Origin: Limnephilus marmoratus
Lineage: Eukaryota > Arthropoda > Insecta > Trichoptera > Limnephilidae
DNA: 64,000 nucleotides
Assembly: GCA_917880885.1 (NCBI GenBank)
Contig: OU862933.1
Coordinates: 8,603,452 to 8,667,451 of the forward strand
Direction: 5' to 3'
Shown: positions 1 through 10,802 of the stretch, piece by piece
Layout: each line of letters opens with the position of its first letter
How positions within the stretch are numbered: the first letter of the stretch is position 1
The notes under the pieces: generated by a model
The model's database searches: none
Seen by the model: only the letters and a program-made list of their open reading frames with translations
Told to the model about the DNA's origin: nothing
Program-made: the position numbers and the translations under genes

Positions 1-663
1 CCACAAATGTCAATATTTTCGAAAAAAATCATTTTACCTCACATTTTTCATCAAACATTCCTTCATATCGTCTAAAATATTCATCCAAGAAAGAAATTTA
101 TTTGAAAGAAATTGTAAATAATTTAATTACCTTTTAGAATATATATACATATATAAGTAAATCTCTAACCAGTAAATATTTACAGCAATTTTAAGTTTTT
201 TCGTAAAATGTCATCATTTTCAGAAAAAGCTGTTTTTTCTTACCAAATTATTAAGACGGGTTTTTTCTTCATGGGAAATTCCTTAGTAATTTTTGCACGC
301 AAGAAAGCAGGTGAGTTGTTCTCGAACAGATGATTAGTGGAATTCATTTTATAATCATTATTATTGTAATGGGTGATTAGGTTAGTCGTCGGAGATGCTA
401 CAATAACGTGCTACGATGCTTTTCGAGTTGGTGAAAAGGCAATGAATGCGATAGTGGGCTTGACATTCTCAGACATCAAGTTGTCCCGCAAAGATCGGGC
501 ATTTCCAATGTCTTCTGTCAGCTCGTCGATAAAAATTCACGACGAAAAGGTTGCAGTTGACCCAACATTGCTGTTTCAGCGGATGTGTTTAAGCAAACCA
601 TCTGATGAGGATTTGATGAAATTCTTTGAGTATGAGTTGGCCCCATTTCCCTTGGCACTGTTC
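1..663 (+). repeat. Left arm of foldback, element 1
   Basis: Pairs with 2061-2727. It holds AT-rich leader sequence, a possible intron (donor GTGAGT at 311, acceptor TTAG ending 380) and the first about 95 codons of the gene. It differs from the other arm by a 4-bp change in a TA run and several substitutions in the coding part, so the arms have diverged and are not a simple assembly mirror. The arm probably continues left of base 1. Confidence 0.9.
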
Positions 664-2051
664 AATGAAAGTGGGATGCGAAAGACAAATAAATCTGTTC
701 TGTATAGCTTATTCGAGCCTACCAAAAAAACTGTTCTACTGTCTCAGATGAACAAAGTTGTGGACGGAGGATTTCTATCATATTATACATATTATCTATA
801 TTATACAGAGTAATTTGACAAAAAGATGCCTCCGTTGCCGCAATTTGTGATCGTTATATCACCTATGTCAACCACCACTATCCTGGAATGACTCGCACTG
901 TGGTATTTGATGGGTACGCAAATCCAGTCAATAGTACGAAATCACAAGAACAGATGCGACGATACAGACTGAGAAGGTCAGCAGACATCAATTTGACATG
1001 GAACAAATCAATACCCGTTAAACAAGAAGATTTTTTATCCAATCCTACCAACAAAAGTAACTTCATCTCCTTACTACAGACAAAGTTTCGGGAGAATGGG
1101 ATACAGACTCTTCAGGTCACCGATGATGCTGACGTCCTTATCGTGAAGATTGCTGTGGAACTATCCTTTCACAACTCTGTGGCTGTCGTTGGTGAGGATG
1201 TGGACCTCACTGTCCTTTTGATTGCTTCCACTCCTCCCACCTAAGATATTCTGTTGCTGAAACCCGGACGAGGGAAAACCAAAACATTGGCACTGTCCAC
1301 CCAACAGATGCAGCATCGTGGATTTGAACACATCATATTTTTACATTCATTTACCGGATGCGATACAACGTCTGCATCTTTCAGAAGAAGCAAGGTGGGC
1401 TTTTCAAAATTGTACTTGGAGTCAGAAATGATCAAGCAAGCGGCAATGATCTTTTACAACCCCTCCTCTACTCACGACAAGGTTGAAGAGGCTGGAAATA
1501 AATGCTTCCTGAAATGGTATGCGGCGCCAAAAAGACAGACCTCCCTTAACCAGTACCGCTCCCAATCGTTCACAAGGTCCGTGGCAAATATGAAGCCTGA
1601 CATCAGCTCCCTCCCTCCAATAGAGAGTGCAGCTAAACAGCATTCCCGGCGGACATACCACCAAGTTCAGCAGTGGCTCGGGATTGAGCTGTCCCCTGAA
1701 GAATGGGGGTGGAAACACGAAGGAGACACCCTGGCGCCAATTACAACAAAAGATCCTCCAGCACCGGTGGTCCTTCTGAAAATGATATTTTGCCGCTGTA
1801 CCAAGGATTGTGCAATTGGCAAATGTGAATGCCGAAAAGCAATGCTGACCTGTTCTGCAGCGTGCCTTCACTGCCAAGGGAGATGCCTCAACAGCGTGCC
1901 TGTTGCCGAGGACGACGATGAAGACGACGTAGAGCCCTTTCAGCAAGAACATCCACCACTGAGAATGACGATGAACAACGCTTGCCAGGACCCTCACGTC
2001 CAAAGAGGATATGAAAACGTGAATCCACATAAAGTTGAGAGTGTAACATGA
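373..2051 (+). pseudogene. Academ-like transposase pseudogene with XPG/PIN-like and CXC domains
   Basis: The reading frame begins after a probable splice acceptor at 380; a GTG at 373 opens the frame but is unlikely to be a true start. Visible in order: an N-terminal region ending with LLSQMNKVVDGGF (about 740-775); an XPG-N-like VVFDGYANP with a following RRYRLRR basic stretch (about 900-985); acidic DDADVLIV and GEDVDLTVLL (about 1120-1220), typical of PIN/FEN nuclease sites; a HSFTGCDTTSA motif (about 1350-1380); and a C-terminal CXC domain of nine cysteines, C-x-C-x3-C-x4-C-x-C-x6-C-x3-C-x2-C-x3-C (about 1790-1890), then an acidic tail. Breaks: an AT-rich intrusion with frame change at about 776-826, and an in-frame TAA at 1242-1244. 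The family is inferred to be a DNA transposase; the nuclease activity is not established from sequence alone. Confidence 0.65.
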
Positions 2052-2060
2052 TGTTATTGA

Positions 2061-2727
2061 GAACAGTGCCAAGGGAAATGGGGCCAACTCATACTCAAAG
2101 AATTTCATCAAATCCTCATCTGATCGTTTGCTTATACACATCCGCTGAAACAGCAATGTTGGGTCAACTGCAACCTTTTCGTCGTGAATTTTTATCGACA
2201 AGCTGACAGAAGACATTGGAAATGCCCGATCTTTGCGGGACAACTTGATGTCTGAGAATGTCAAGCCCACTATCGCATTCATTGCCTTTTCACCAACTCG
2301 AACAGCATCGTAGCACGTTATTGTAGCATCTCCGACGACTAACCTAATCACCCATTACAATAATAATGATTATAAAATGAATTCCACTAATCATCTGTTC
2401 GAGAACAACTCACCTGCTTTCTTGCGTGCAAAAATTACTAAGGAATTTCCCATGAAGAAAAAACCCGTCTTAATAATTTGGTAAGAAAAAACAGCTTTTT
2501 CTGAAAATGATGACATTTTACGAAAAAACTTAAAATTGCTGTAAATATTTACTGGTTAGAGATTTACTTATATATGTATATATATATATTCTAAAAGGTA
2601 ATTAAATTATTTACAATTTCTTTCAAATAAATTTCTTTCTTGGATGAATATTTTAGACGATATGAAGGAATGTTTGATGAAAAATGTGAGGTAAAATGAT
2701 TTTTTTCGAAAATATTGACATTTGTGG
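2061..2727 (-). repeat. Right arm of foldback, element 1
   Basis: Reverse complement of 1-663, including the gene 5' end (read leftwards from about 2351) and the same candidate splice donor. Two residue changes relative to the left arm are visible (F to V after CYDA; L to I before SK). The long antisense reading frame that starts here and runs through the gene body is a by-product of the inversion. Confidence 0.9.
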
Positions 2728-3150
2728 AGCGTATAACTCAAAAACGGCTGGGATTTTCAAAATTACGTATAGAATAAAAATTGTAGATAATTTTATGAGC
2801 TTTTACTTATTATTAAAAAGTTTTCCTCTGCGAAGCACCGTTTTTGAGATATACATAGAAAACCGAAAATCGGGACCTTCCCCCCCCCTCCCCCCCCCTA
2901 GCTCACCACCAGACGTCAGGACTTTTAGTATGTTCACACCCTAAGCACCCTAAACAAGTCCTGAAAGAATCGCTTAGGTTCCTGCTCACGCACTCTACAA
3001 CCCCTTCCTTTACTGGACTATTTGTATTACACCACTTTTATATTTATATTTAATTTGTGTTCAAATCTGTACATGTTAGGTTAACTGGAAGAAATAGGAT
3101 ATAGGTACCTATAAGTTATACCTTTTGTACTTAATGTAAATTTTGTACAA
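2728..3150. other. Transposon end and AT-rich flank, no gene
   Basis: 2728-2950 is the probable element terminus with two C-runs near 2880-2900. After it there is no coding signal; a TTAGG-containing flank leads into the simple repeat. Confidence 0.5.
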
Positions 3151-3156
3151 TTAATG

Positions 3157-3260
3157 ACTTTGATTTTGATTTTGATTTTGATTTTGATTTTGATTTTGAT
3201 TTTGATTTTGATTTTGATTTTTATTTTGATTTTGATTTTGATTTTGATTTTGATTTTGAT
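3157..3260. repeat. (GATTTT)n hexanucleotide microsatellite
   Basis: About 17 copies of GATTTT with one GATTTTTATTTT interruption. The isoleucine/leucine and lysine/isoleucine reading frames here on both strands are artefacts of the repeat. Confidence 0.97.
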
Positions 3261-3439
3261 CATAAATTCGTCAATAAAGTACCACTGTGAAGTTCAAAAC
3301 TTGTTCCACATTTTAGCCGGATGGGCATTAATGCTGGTGTACAATCAGAAGTACATGCATTTTTTTTAAAAGAAAGACAAACAATAATAATCTGATAATA
3401 TTTGAAAATCTCCTTCTTCTAAAATCTAAGCAGAAAAAT

Positions 3440-3512
3440 GAACTGAAAAGAACTGAACTCACAACGCTTAGGTGGGAAAAAAGGTGCGATGTCAACTCAG
3501 CCACAGAGCAGT
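3440..3512 (-). mobile_element. Possible decayed tRNA-like SINE head
   Basis: On the minus strand an A-box-like TGGCTGAGTTG and a B-box-like GTTCAGTTC lie about 45 bp apart, as in tRNA-derived SINEs. The B box has one mismatch, and no clear SINE body follows. Weak call. Confidence 0.3.
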
Positions 3513-3851
3513 CATTCTTTGAAGGATTACAACACATTCTCTGATACGTTCATTACTTTCCGCAGAAAATTGAAAGCTGTTTTCCAATGAATAACGATAT
3601 CGACATTCTTCGTTCAAACATTCTGTGGGTATCTCTGTTGATTTTTCTATGTAACATGACAATTCTTGTACGTCTTCGTGTGTTTTCTCAGTGTAATAAA
3701 ATACAAATAAAGATAACGTTTTTTCTAGATGATCTTATTGTAAAAAGACAGTGGATAACCTTTTCAAATTACGTATAAAACACTTGTTTTGGCGAAATTC
3801 GAGCCAAGCCAACGTGACTAAGGAAATTTCAATATTATTAAAGAGCGGGTG

Positions 3852-4138
3852 ATTTTTGAAGTAAAACTTCTTTACGCACGCTTGACTTGGGAGTAAGCTG
3901 GCAAACGCGTGACGAGAGCGTTACGAAAAGCGAGGCGAACGCTTCGTAAATTACTGTAGGGGCAAGAGAGAGAGGTGCGAGCACACATTTTCTATCACTC
4001 TTTCTCTCATAGCCAGTTACGTTACACAGTGGAGGCCTATTGTCTGTATCACACTGTAGGAGCAAGAGAGAGCAATGCGCGCGCACATTTTCTTTCTCTC
4101 TTCCTATCATATAGATGGAGCAGAAGTTTTATTTCAGT
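3852..4138. mobile_element. MITE-like dispersed repeat (family E), copy 1
   Basis: The ends carry inverted TGAAGTAAAACTTCT and AGAAGTTTTATTTCA. The body has ACGCACGCTTGACTTGGGAG and a GACGAGAGCGTTACGAAAAG stretch, both seen again at 39.95-40.19 kb. A 55-bp segment beginning GTAGGGGCAAGAGAGAG repeats within the copy (about 3957 and 4055). No ORF. Confidence 0.55.
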
Positions 4139-4229
4139 TGTGTGGTCTAAGTCTAAAGCACACTCGTTTTTTAAATTATTTTTCAATGTTATTTCAGAGA
4201 ATACTAATTTGCTTTATAGTTAGGTAACA

Positions 4230-4455
4230 GAGGTGTTAAAGCATCAGGGACCGCTAGAATCGTATCATAAACAGAATGGTAACATTATAAATGCGGCTGT
4301 TCAAGATTTCGGTTGGGGTGTTATTCCACATCCTACTTATTCCGTTGATCCACCTGAATGTTTATCACTGAGGCGTTTCCTTAATGATACGATATTCTTC
4401 GATATTGGCTTCCATTGTATGAGAATTTTGATTGTGTATCAAGGAAAAAAGTAAT
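4230..4455 (+). pseudogene. Mariner/Tc1-like transposase fragment
   Basis: The plus-strand reading contains FGWGVIPHPTYSVDPPE (about 4300-4360), which matches the well-known HPPYSPDLAPSD block of mariner transposases in order and spacing. The upstream residues fit the preceding helix region, but the sequence after RRFLNDTIFF does not. The third catalytic acid region is degraded, and neither the N-terminal helix-turn-helix nor terminal repeats are visible. This is a short, decayed scrap of a cut-and-paste transposase. The Tc1 versus mariner branch cannot be decided. Confidence 0.5.
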
Positions 4456-4825
4456 GAATAAAATATTAACAAATCGTTACCTGTATAAACATGTCATCAA
4501 CTTCGGAAGCACGATCCTTTCTTTCGGAGTTGATTTTGCACCTCATAACCTGGTGGTCAACACCGGCTCTTCGGGATACAAAACGGTCCACTGGAGATGG
4601 CTAGAAACAAAAACAAAAACAAATTAAAACTAATTTTTTTACAGAAAGTGCCCATGCAATTGATTTTCTATTAATCTATAAAAACGCCAACAAAATATGT
4701 TAAACATCTTATAAATAAAAATAGGGTAGGGGTAAATAAAATCATGTAAATACGTTTGAAAATGGCGTTGAACGTTAAAACATTTATGACAATAATAAAT
4801 ACTACAATAATTGCGAAAATTCACA

Positions 4826-4972
4826 ATGATTCATAGAGGATATGTACCGATGGATATGGCATACGTTCCTAATAGTCCTGAATCAGGACTCGTCCTGTCA
4901 CAATATTCATTGTGGCCACCACCACCTGAAAGAGTGATTAAGTTTTTGTGTCGCACCGATTTGATATTTACG
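4826..4972 (+). CDS. Candidate short host exon, unrecognised
   Basis: An ATG-initiated open stretch of 49 codons with non-repetitive, proline-rich composition (WPPPPE near the end) runs into ACGTAAGT, a strong splice-donor context at about 4972-4978. If the GTAAGT is a donor, the exon would end in FLCRTDLIF. The product is not recognised, and no matching downstream exon could be identified. Plausible as a first coding exon but equally possible by chance. Confidence 0.22.
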
Positions 4973-4979
4973 TAAGTTT

Positions 4980-5770
4980 CACTTTATTTTTCTCAAATAA
5001 TTTTCTCCACAAATTTGTCAATCTTTCATTGATAGACATTATTATTATTTAAATTTTATGTTGTCATAATGATTTGAAATTCAAGAAAATTTTATTTTAC
5101 GAATATATTTGTTTGTATTGATCTTTTTGCTAATATGGGATTTCTTGATAACCCTAATATGGGATACTATCTCATATTAGGAAGAGTATTTCCAATATGG
5201 AATTCTAGTAGAACTAAATATCTTTTTTGCTATTCCAGGTTGTATTTTGGTCTATACGAACGTCAAAATGTCGTAGAAGAGACAGCGGAAGACGTGGGAC
5301 AAAAAAAATTATAAGTCGTGGAAACTGTAAAATCGAAGACTGTGGTATATCAGAGGCGAAGAGTGGATTCAATGTTCCCGAACACTCAAAATAGCACCAA
5401 TGGTGCGATACTATTGATTTTTTATGTGATTATCGCATGCAAAATTTAAAAAAATCAGTGTATCGCACAACGGTAGCACTTTTTTTAAATTTGTTGTTTG
5501 TTTTACCTTTTGTTTAAAATGGAGACGTTTGTGTGTTTCTTTTACATTTATATTTCGTTGACATTTTAGTTCAGTAACTATATTTCCGAAGATTTCAAAG
5601 TACAATATGTACTTAATAAACGATTCAATTATAATTAATCAGATTTATTTTACCTAAGCTATTCCATATTCGGTACATCTCCTCGATTATTAAATTTGAT
5701 TACTTAAATTTAGAAAAAAAAATCAAATGACCTCCACGAATTAAACACAAAAATAAATAATAAATACAAA
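4980..5770. other. AT-rich intergenic or intronic DNA
   Basis: No coding signal. An imperfect inverted repeat at about 5397-5475 pairs GGTGCGATACTATTGATTTT with AAAAATCAGTGTATCGCAC. Otherwise nothing is recognised. Confidence 0.5.
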
Positions 5771-5878
5771 GTGCTCCCGCATCAATTTTCCAATCCTAAG
5801 TGGTTCGCTACGTTTGGTGACTTAACAGGGGTGCTCGGTTCATGGGACGAGGTTTGTCTGAATCATTCACGCTTTATG
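5771..5878 (+). mobile_element. Repeat A fragment (5' part)
   Basis: Carries the repeat A landmarks AAGTGGTTCGCTACGTTTGG, TGACTTAACAGGGGTGC and GAGGTTTGTCTGAATC, also found at 9.1-9.4, 33.5-33.9, 42.1, 48.7, 52.4 and 58.3 kb. The 3' half is missing here. Confidence 0.75.
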
Positions 5879-5971
5879 TACCTTGGTGTATTTTTTATTG
5901 TTTTTGTAATTTTCTTTACCGCTTTTACGATGTATCGGTATTTATACTGCTTTTGCAAATAGATAAATAAA

Positions 5972-6167
5972 CAGATGATGCTCATTTTTTTGGTATTTAT
6001 TTTTGGGGTGTTATGCCGTGTTCTGCCCTGATGATGGAAACGTTACGCTGTCCTAAACGTTGGCTAAAGGAGGAGGTAGCGCAACACAGCATAACAACCC
6101 AAAAATAAATAACAAAAATGCTTTTGGCCGTGAAAATCTAAAATCATATCAGATGATGCTCATTTTT
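5972..6167. mobile_element. Foldback insertion (family D) between 18-bp direct repeats
   Basis: An 18-bp perfect direct repeat CAGATGATGCTCATTTTT (5972-5989 and 6150-6167) brackets a 160-bp insert. The insert has inverted ends of about 33 bp, TTTATTTTTGGGGTGTTATG against a GCATAACAACCCAAAAATAAA counterpart. The centre has AAACGTTACGCTGTCC and AAACGTTGGCT, which recur inverted at about 44.57-44.61 kb. The direct repeat is most simply a TSD. Confidence 0.65.
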
Positions 6168-6179
6168 ATCACAAAGTTA

Positions 6180-6815
6180 AAGTAATTCAATAAACACATT
6201 TTCTTTAAGAAAAACTCTCTTTTTATCGCCTATGAAGGTTATTTCTATCAATGTTTTTTGTAGAATATTTTGATATCTAAGGAGCATCACATAGGGTCTA
6301 TTGCATATATTTGTGTATTTCTATATTAATCTACAATGTAAAAACTAGTTACAGTTTTCTTTTAATGTATCTTGCATTTTGTAACGAATTATTCATCACA
6401 TTTAATCAGTCACCTGTAAATTTTGTAATTACTAACATACCTACTAGTTCATTTCTATGCCATTTACAACTTAGAAACTTTCTCTTTTATTGTAATCCAC
6501 TATCTTTCCTTAAATTTATCTGTATACCTACCTTTCATATGATGTTTACTAGTTATATCTTTATAGTTTATCTTTTTTTATTTAAAAACTGTCTATGTAA
6601 TATAAACTTGTCATGAAAAATCCCATCAGGGCGTTGAAAATTAATATATAAATAAAATAAATTAATGTAATATATCATTGAAGAAGAAGATAACATAAAT
6701 TTTTCTGTGTCTTGTTCTCTTCCATTTATTCGCTTAGATTATTATTGTTAACTTCTTTAATGATGTCAATTTTCTTTATTTTTTTATTGTTTGAAAAAAC
6801 AATATTTCATACACT
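6180..6815. other. AT-rich stretch with LINE-like 3' tail
   Basis: CCCATCAGGGCGTTGAAAA followed by an AAATAAAATAAA tail (6622-6660) resembles the 3' ends of the LINEs elsewhere in this window, on the plus strand. The 6662-6750 stretch shares ATATCATTGAAGAAGAAGA and following pyrimidine-rich sequence with SINE family C at 46.2-46.7 kb. No coding region is recognised. Confidence 0.4.
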
Positions 6816-6829
6816 ATTCTAATAAAGCA

Positions 6830-6920
6830 GGTGCTTGTGCTTAGAAGATGTATTGTCACACGTATTTTAAAGGATAGATTCTACGATGAAACTTGGAATC
6901 AAAACTACAAAATCTGGAAG
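6830..6920 (+). CDS. Candidate internal exon, unrecognised
   Basis: Between AAAGCAG and AAGGTAATA a 30-codon open frame reads CIVTRILKDRFYDETWNQ in its middle, with composition unlike the surrounding AT-rich DNA. The acceptor lacks a strong polypyrimidine tract. No family recognised; low confidence. Confidence 0.18.
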
Positions 6921-7070
6921 GTAATAAATAATATTTCGTGAAATTCTACGATATTCCTTTAGTTTTTATTAATTCCTGCGTTTTATTTATAAACTTTTAT
7001 ATCAGAGCATTATTTTTTCTGCCTTTTACGAGAGTTATATTTCCCGTCACTCGCTCGCTGTTTAATATAA

Positions 7071-8291
7071 ATATATTAATTATTATTCATGACTTTTTCT
7101 CGTCCTTAGTGTCGCGATTACTTATCACAAGCGGTTTTTTTATATTGATTTCTTATACAACTTCTCGCAGTAAATAATGAACTTACGAGTGTAAAAAATT
7201 GAAGCACAGGAAGGAGTTTTTCTTTTCGTAATGTTTCATCGACTCTCTGAAATGGCGTCGCTTATTGGCGGCTGCATTAAATTGCTTTATTTGCAATTAT
7301 AAGCTTTTGAATTTCATTTATAAAATTACAAAGTAAGTGCTCTGTAAGACTATGATAGATAACTAGATGTGTGTTTTTAATGTTCAATTATCAATCAACT
7401 TTAACCAATACTTGGGTAGATATATAATAAAGGTATGTTATTTTATAATTCGTTGAATGTCATTGATAAGTTAGTTTCATCTATTTAAAAAAAAAAAAAT
7501 ATTTATTTTATTTTAGTAATTTGTACATATAAGTTTACAAATTTCTAATTAATTATAATATTTCATATTGCAAACTAAATTTTATTTAGTTTTATGTAGC
7601 TACTATAATACGCCTTGAACTTTCCAATTGGTGTGGACTTTAAAGTTTCTGATAGCTTATTATATAACTTCATCCCTTTGTACATATATATTAATTATTA
7701 TTCATGACTTTTTCTCGTCCTTAGTGTCGCGATTACTTATCATATTATATTGATTTCTTATACAACTTCTCGCAGTAAATAATGAACTTACGAGTGTAAA
7801 AAATTGAAGCACAGGAAGGAGTTTTTCTTTTCGTAATGTTTCATCGACTCTCTGAAATGGCGTCGCTTATTGGCGGCTGCATTAAATTGCTTTATTTGCA
7901 ATTATAAGCTTTTGAATTTCATTTATAAAATTACAAAGTAAGTGCTCTGTAAGACTATGATAGATAACTAGATGTGTGTTTTTAATGTTCAATTATCAAT
8001 CAACTTTAACCAATACTTGGGTAGATATATAATAAAGGTATGTTATTTTATAATTCGTTGAATGTCATTGATAAGTTAGTTTCATCTATTTAAAAAAAAA
8101 AAAAATATTTATTTTATTTTAGTAATTTGTACATATAAGTTTACAAATTTCTAATTAATTATAATATTTCATATTGCAAACTAAATTTTATTTAGTTTTA
8201 TGTAGCTACTATAATACGCCTTGAACTTTCCAATTGGTGTGGACTTTAAAGTTTCTGATAGCTTATTATATAACTTCATCCCTTTGTACAT
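7071..8291. repeat. Tandem duplication, two about 610-bp units
   Basis: 7071-7685 and 7686-8291 are nearly identical head-to-tail copies. The second lacks an AAGCGGTTTTTT segment present at 7130-7141 in the first. Each unit ends in the same decayed LINE 3' terminus. Confidence 0.93.
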
Positions 8292-8742
8292 CAAACTGTT
8301 CTGCGTATTCGCATTGTCCTTTTATAGAAGCCTGCTTTCTTTGCACGTCCTTGTGTTATGTCGGTGAATATCCTTGTTGAATATATTTTTGTTTGAAAAG
8401 TATTTTGGTAAAATGTCGTTAATTATTTTATGTATAAATATCATCGTATTCAAGGTCAGCATCTGTTTCACGGTTAGCTAATTCAGTTCCTTTAACATTT
8501 TGTTTACTTTTGAAAATCTATTTCACCGTAGTATTATTCGCATTGCCCTGTTTTGGAGAATTTGAAACTTATTTTGTTCTTGTTCGTTACATAGGAAAAG
8601 GATAGTTGAGCAATAGTCAAAATGTGGATCAATAATCGATTTGTAGATAGTGATTGCAGTTTTAATAGATAGTTTTTGCCGAATTCTTTCCAAAAAAGAT
8701 ATTTTTTTCCCAATTTTCTTTTGGTATATTCAGCATGCCTGT
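7560..8742 (-). pseudogene. LINE reverse transcriptase C-terminal remnant, 3' end duplicated
   Basis: The minus-strand reading from about 8710 gives RQKLSIKTAITIYKSIIDPH, then FDYCSTILFLCNEQEQNKFQ and LQNRAMRIIL. This is the characteristic thumb/C-terminal segment of jockey/CR1-type non-LTR polymerases. It continues as FIHKIINDILPKYF and, near 8240 and again near 7635 in the tandem unit, MKLYNKLSETLKSTPIGKFK. Several stops and frame changes interrupt it. No palm motif or endonuclease is present, so the copy is 5'-truncated. Because the terminal part lies in the tandem duplication, the LINE inserted before the duplication occurred. Confidence 0.7.
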
Positions 8743-8744
8743 TG

Positions 8745-9060
8745 AACGTTAGTTTGGAATATAATATCTTTTATTGTATGTATCAGCCAATATTTCAAGC
8801 TTTTTATTTAATAATTTAATCGCATAAAAAATCTTGGTAGGATGATTAAATAATTGGAGATTGCATAGGATTAAAACTAAACAAAAAAGCTGTTGTACAA
8901 ATTTATCGAAATTTAAAGCATGAGAGATGATTTTATTTTGATAACCCCTCAAACCTCAGACGTATTTTGTCAGAAGGTTAAAATATTTGTGCATTGCAAT
9001 AAAATAAAAATAAATTGAATATTTCTGTACGTATTAGAACACTAAAAACTATTTTCTATT
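8745..9060. other. AT-rich DNA, no recognised feature
   Basis: A 67-codon minus-strand open stretch (8749-8952) has low-complexity composition and no recognisable motif. It directly abuts the LINE remnant and may be older LINE sequence. Confidence 0.35.
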
Positions 9061-9402
9061 TTTTTTTTTTTTTTATCTGAGCTCCACACAGGAGGCCCTG
9101 AGGAAAATAATTTCCCTCAAGGCCTATGTCATCTTTTGGGATGCTGTGTGGAGGGTTTTTTTGAGGAAAGGAAGGAGGGGAGAGTTCTGGGAAGGAAGAG
9201 GGTTTTAGGGGTGGGTAGGAATCTGGGGTTCAGTGTGTCCTGGTCATCCGCCTCCAAAACCTAGACAAACCTCACCCCATGAACCCGGGCACCCTTGCTA
9301 AATCACCAAACGTAGCGAACCACTTGGGGTGACTTATGGCAGAGGTGTTGGTTATCCAATTAAGGTTCCCGGGGCGGCGGTACCCATTCCCGCCTCCCAA
9401 AT
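9061..9402 (-). mobile_element. Repeat A copy, nearly full length
   Basis: Minus orientation. It starts (3' end) with a T run matching an A tail, then GCTCCACACAGGAGGCC, GATGCTGTGTGGAGGG, the AACCTCACCCCATGAACC segment, CCAAACGTAGCGAACCACTT and a G+C-rich head GGTTCCCGGGGCGGCGGTAC. No ORF; an A-tailed, SINE-like retroposon is the best description. Confidence 0.8.
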
Positions 9403-10110
9403 AAAACATACATTATTACAAATAAAAATATATTTTTGAAGCGTTTTAATTTTGAGTGCAAACATAAAAAAGTTTTTAAAATGGTTCACCTTCCATTTTT
9501 ACTAACTAAAATTATTGCTAATGAAAAAAAACGCACACATTTCACCAGACAAATGTTAATGTTACTACTACCTTATTTTTATCGTTTAATATAAAAATAA
9601 TTAATAAAAAATCACAAAACTTCATATTCGGAAACTTTTATTTCATGTATCTGTATATTTTAAATCTTTTTTATTCATTTTTAGATTTGAATATAAAGCG
9701 TTGTAGTTTTTCTTTCTAACCCCGTTTTGATCATATTTCTCACCATGTATGTAAGAGAGATACAACGATATCTTTGACTCATAAGAGTGTTCCCAAAAGA
9801 GGTGTTCCCAAAAGCTTAATAGCCCAAGGGGTTAAGTGGGTGCCTACAAACTACCCTGTAAATGTCAAGGGCTCTGTACAAATATAAATATTTCTATAAT
9901 GCTCTGTCTATTTTTTTAAAAATAGGCAATTCACCCCAAAAAGAGTGTCTATTCTTATTACTAACCATAAAGAAGACAAACATTTATTAACAGCTTTTGG
10001 CGAACTGATTGCATCCACCAAGCCATCGATCACTGATACGAGTACAAACTATTGCTACATACAATGCATTTGATCAATGAACGTGACGCTCCGTTAAAAT
10101 ATACATATAT
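9403..10110. other. AT-rich DNA, no recognised feature
   Basis: No coding frame, repeat family or RNA gene is recognised in this stretch. Confidence 0.5.
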
Positions 10111-10509
10111 AGCCCAGGCAACGAAGGAAAAATAGGGGAAATAATTCATGTAGAAGCCAATTTTGGCACAGTTGTAGGGGAAGGTGTCCTTAACAAAATA
10201 CTAAAAGTACTGGGGGGTGGGGGTGGAGCTAAGGGGGAGGGGGGGGGTTTAAAGGTCCCTTTTTTCAGTTTTTCGTTAATAACTCAAAAACTACTGCCTC
10301 TAGCGAAAAAGTGTTCAGGTACTAAATTATCTCCATAAAATTCTCTACAAAAAAGGTTCTATAAACTTTTTTGTTAGGATCAATGCTTAAGCAGATAGGG
10401 AGGGGGGAAAAAGTAAAATTTAAAAAAATCTGTTTTAATTTTAAAAAATGAAATGTTTGTCGGTAAAAATCAAATGCTTATTGTTAAAAAATCAAATAAT
10501 TAATGCTTA

Positions 10510-10782
10510 GGGGTCGTCCATTAATCACGTGACTCTCGAAAGGGGGGGGGGGGGGTTCGGAAAAAATCACCAAATATCACCGGGGGGTGGGTGTAATGAG
10601 ATATCACGTGTATTTATTTTTCGTGATAATATTCTGAATATTTCAAAATACTTTGTACTAAAAAAAAAACGTGTGATTTGGGGGGGGGGGGGGTTAGTCT
10701 AAAACCTCACCACATATCACCACGGGGGGGGGGGGGGTTAAAAAGTTGCTAAAAAAACATCACGTCATTAATGGACGACCCC
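10510..10782. mobile_element. MITE with GGGGTCGTCCATTAAT termini, left-arm copy
   Basis: The terminal inverted repeats GGGGTCGTCCATTAATCACG and CGTCATTAATGGACGACCCC are flanked by TTA on both sides (10507-10509, 10783-10785), a TWA-type 3-bp TSD as in Harbinger-like MITEs. Long G runs lie inside. No ORF. Confidence 0.8.
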
Positions 10783-10802
10783 TTAGGGATGTACCTTGAA
10801 CA

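Larger units (their letters stand above)
1..2950 (+). mobile_element. Academ-like DNA transposon copy 1, inverted-duplication (foldback) form
   Basis: A transposase-like gene (about 381-2051) is followed 10 bp after its stop by an inverted copy of its own 5' portion, so 1-663 and 2061-2727 are near-perfect reverse complements. The flank at 2728-2950 ends in a C-run block, a CTAGCTC motif and a GACTTTTAGTA motif; the terminus of the second element (10.1-13.3 kb) has the same layout, so this is probably an element end. The left end lies outside the window. An XPG-like nuclease plus a CXC domain is, from memory, the combination described for the Academ superfamily; the assignment has not been checked by search. 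The element is not intact. Confidence 0.6.

Noticed and set aside
1422..2351. Long minus-strand open frame (309 codons) across element 1
   Set aside because: Its first part is the inverted 5' end of the gene and the rest is antisense of the plus-strand coding region; created by the foldback.
3081..3369. Isoleucine/lysine and leucine-rich frames
   Set aside because: Produced by the (GATTTT)n repeat.
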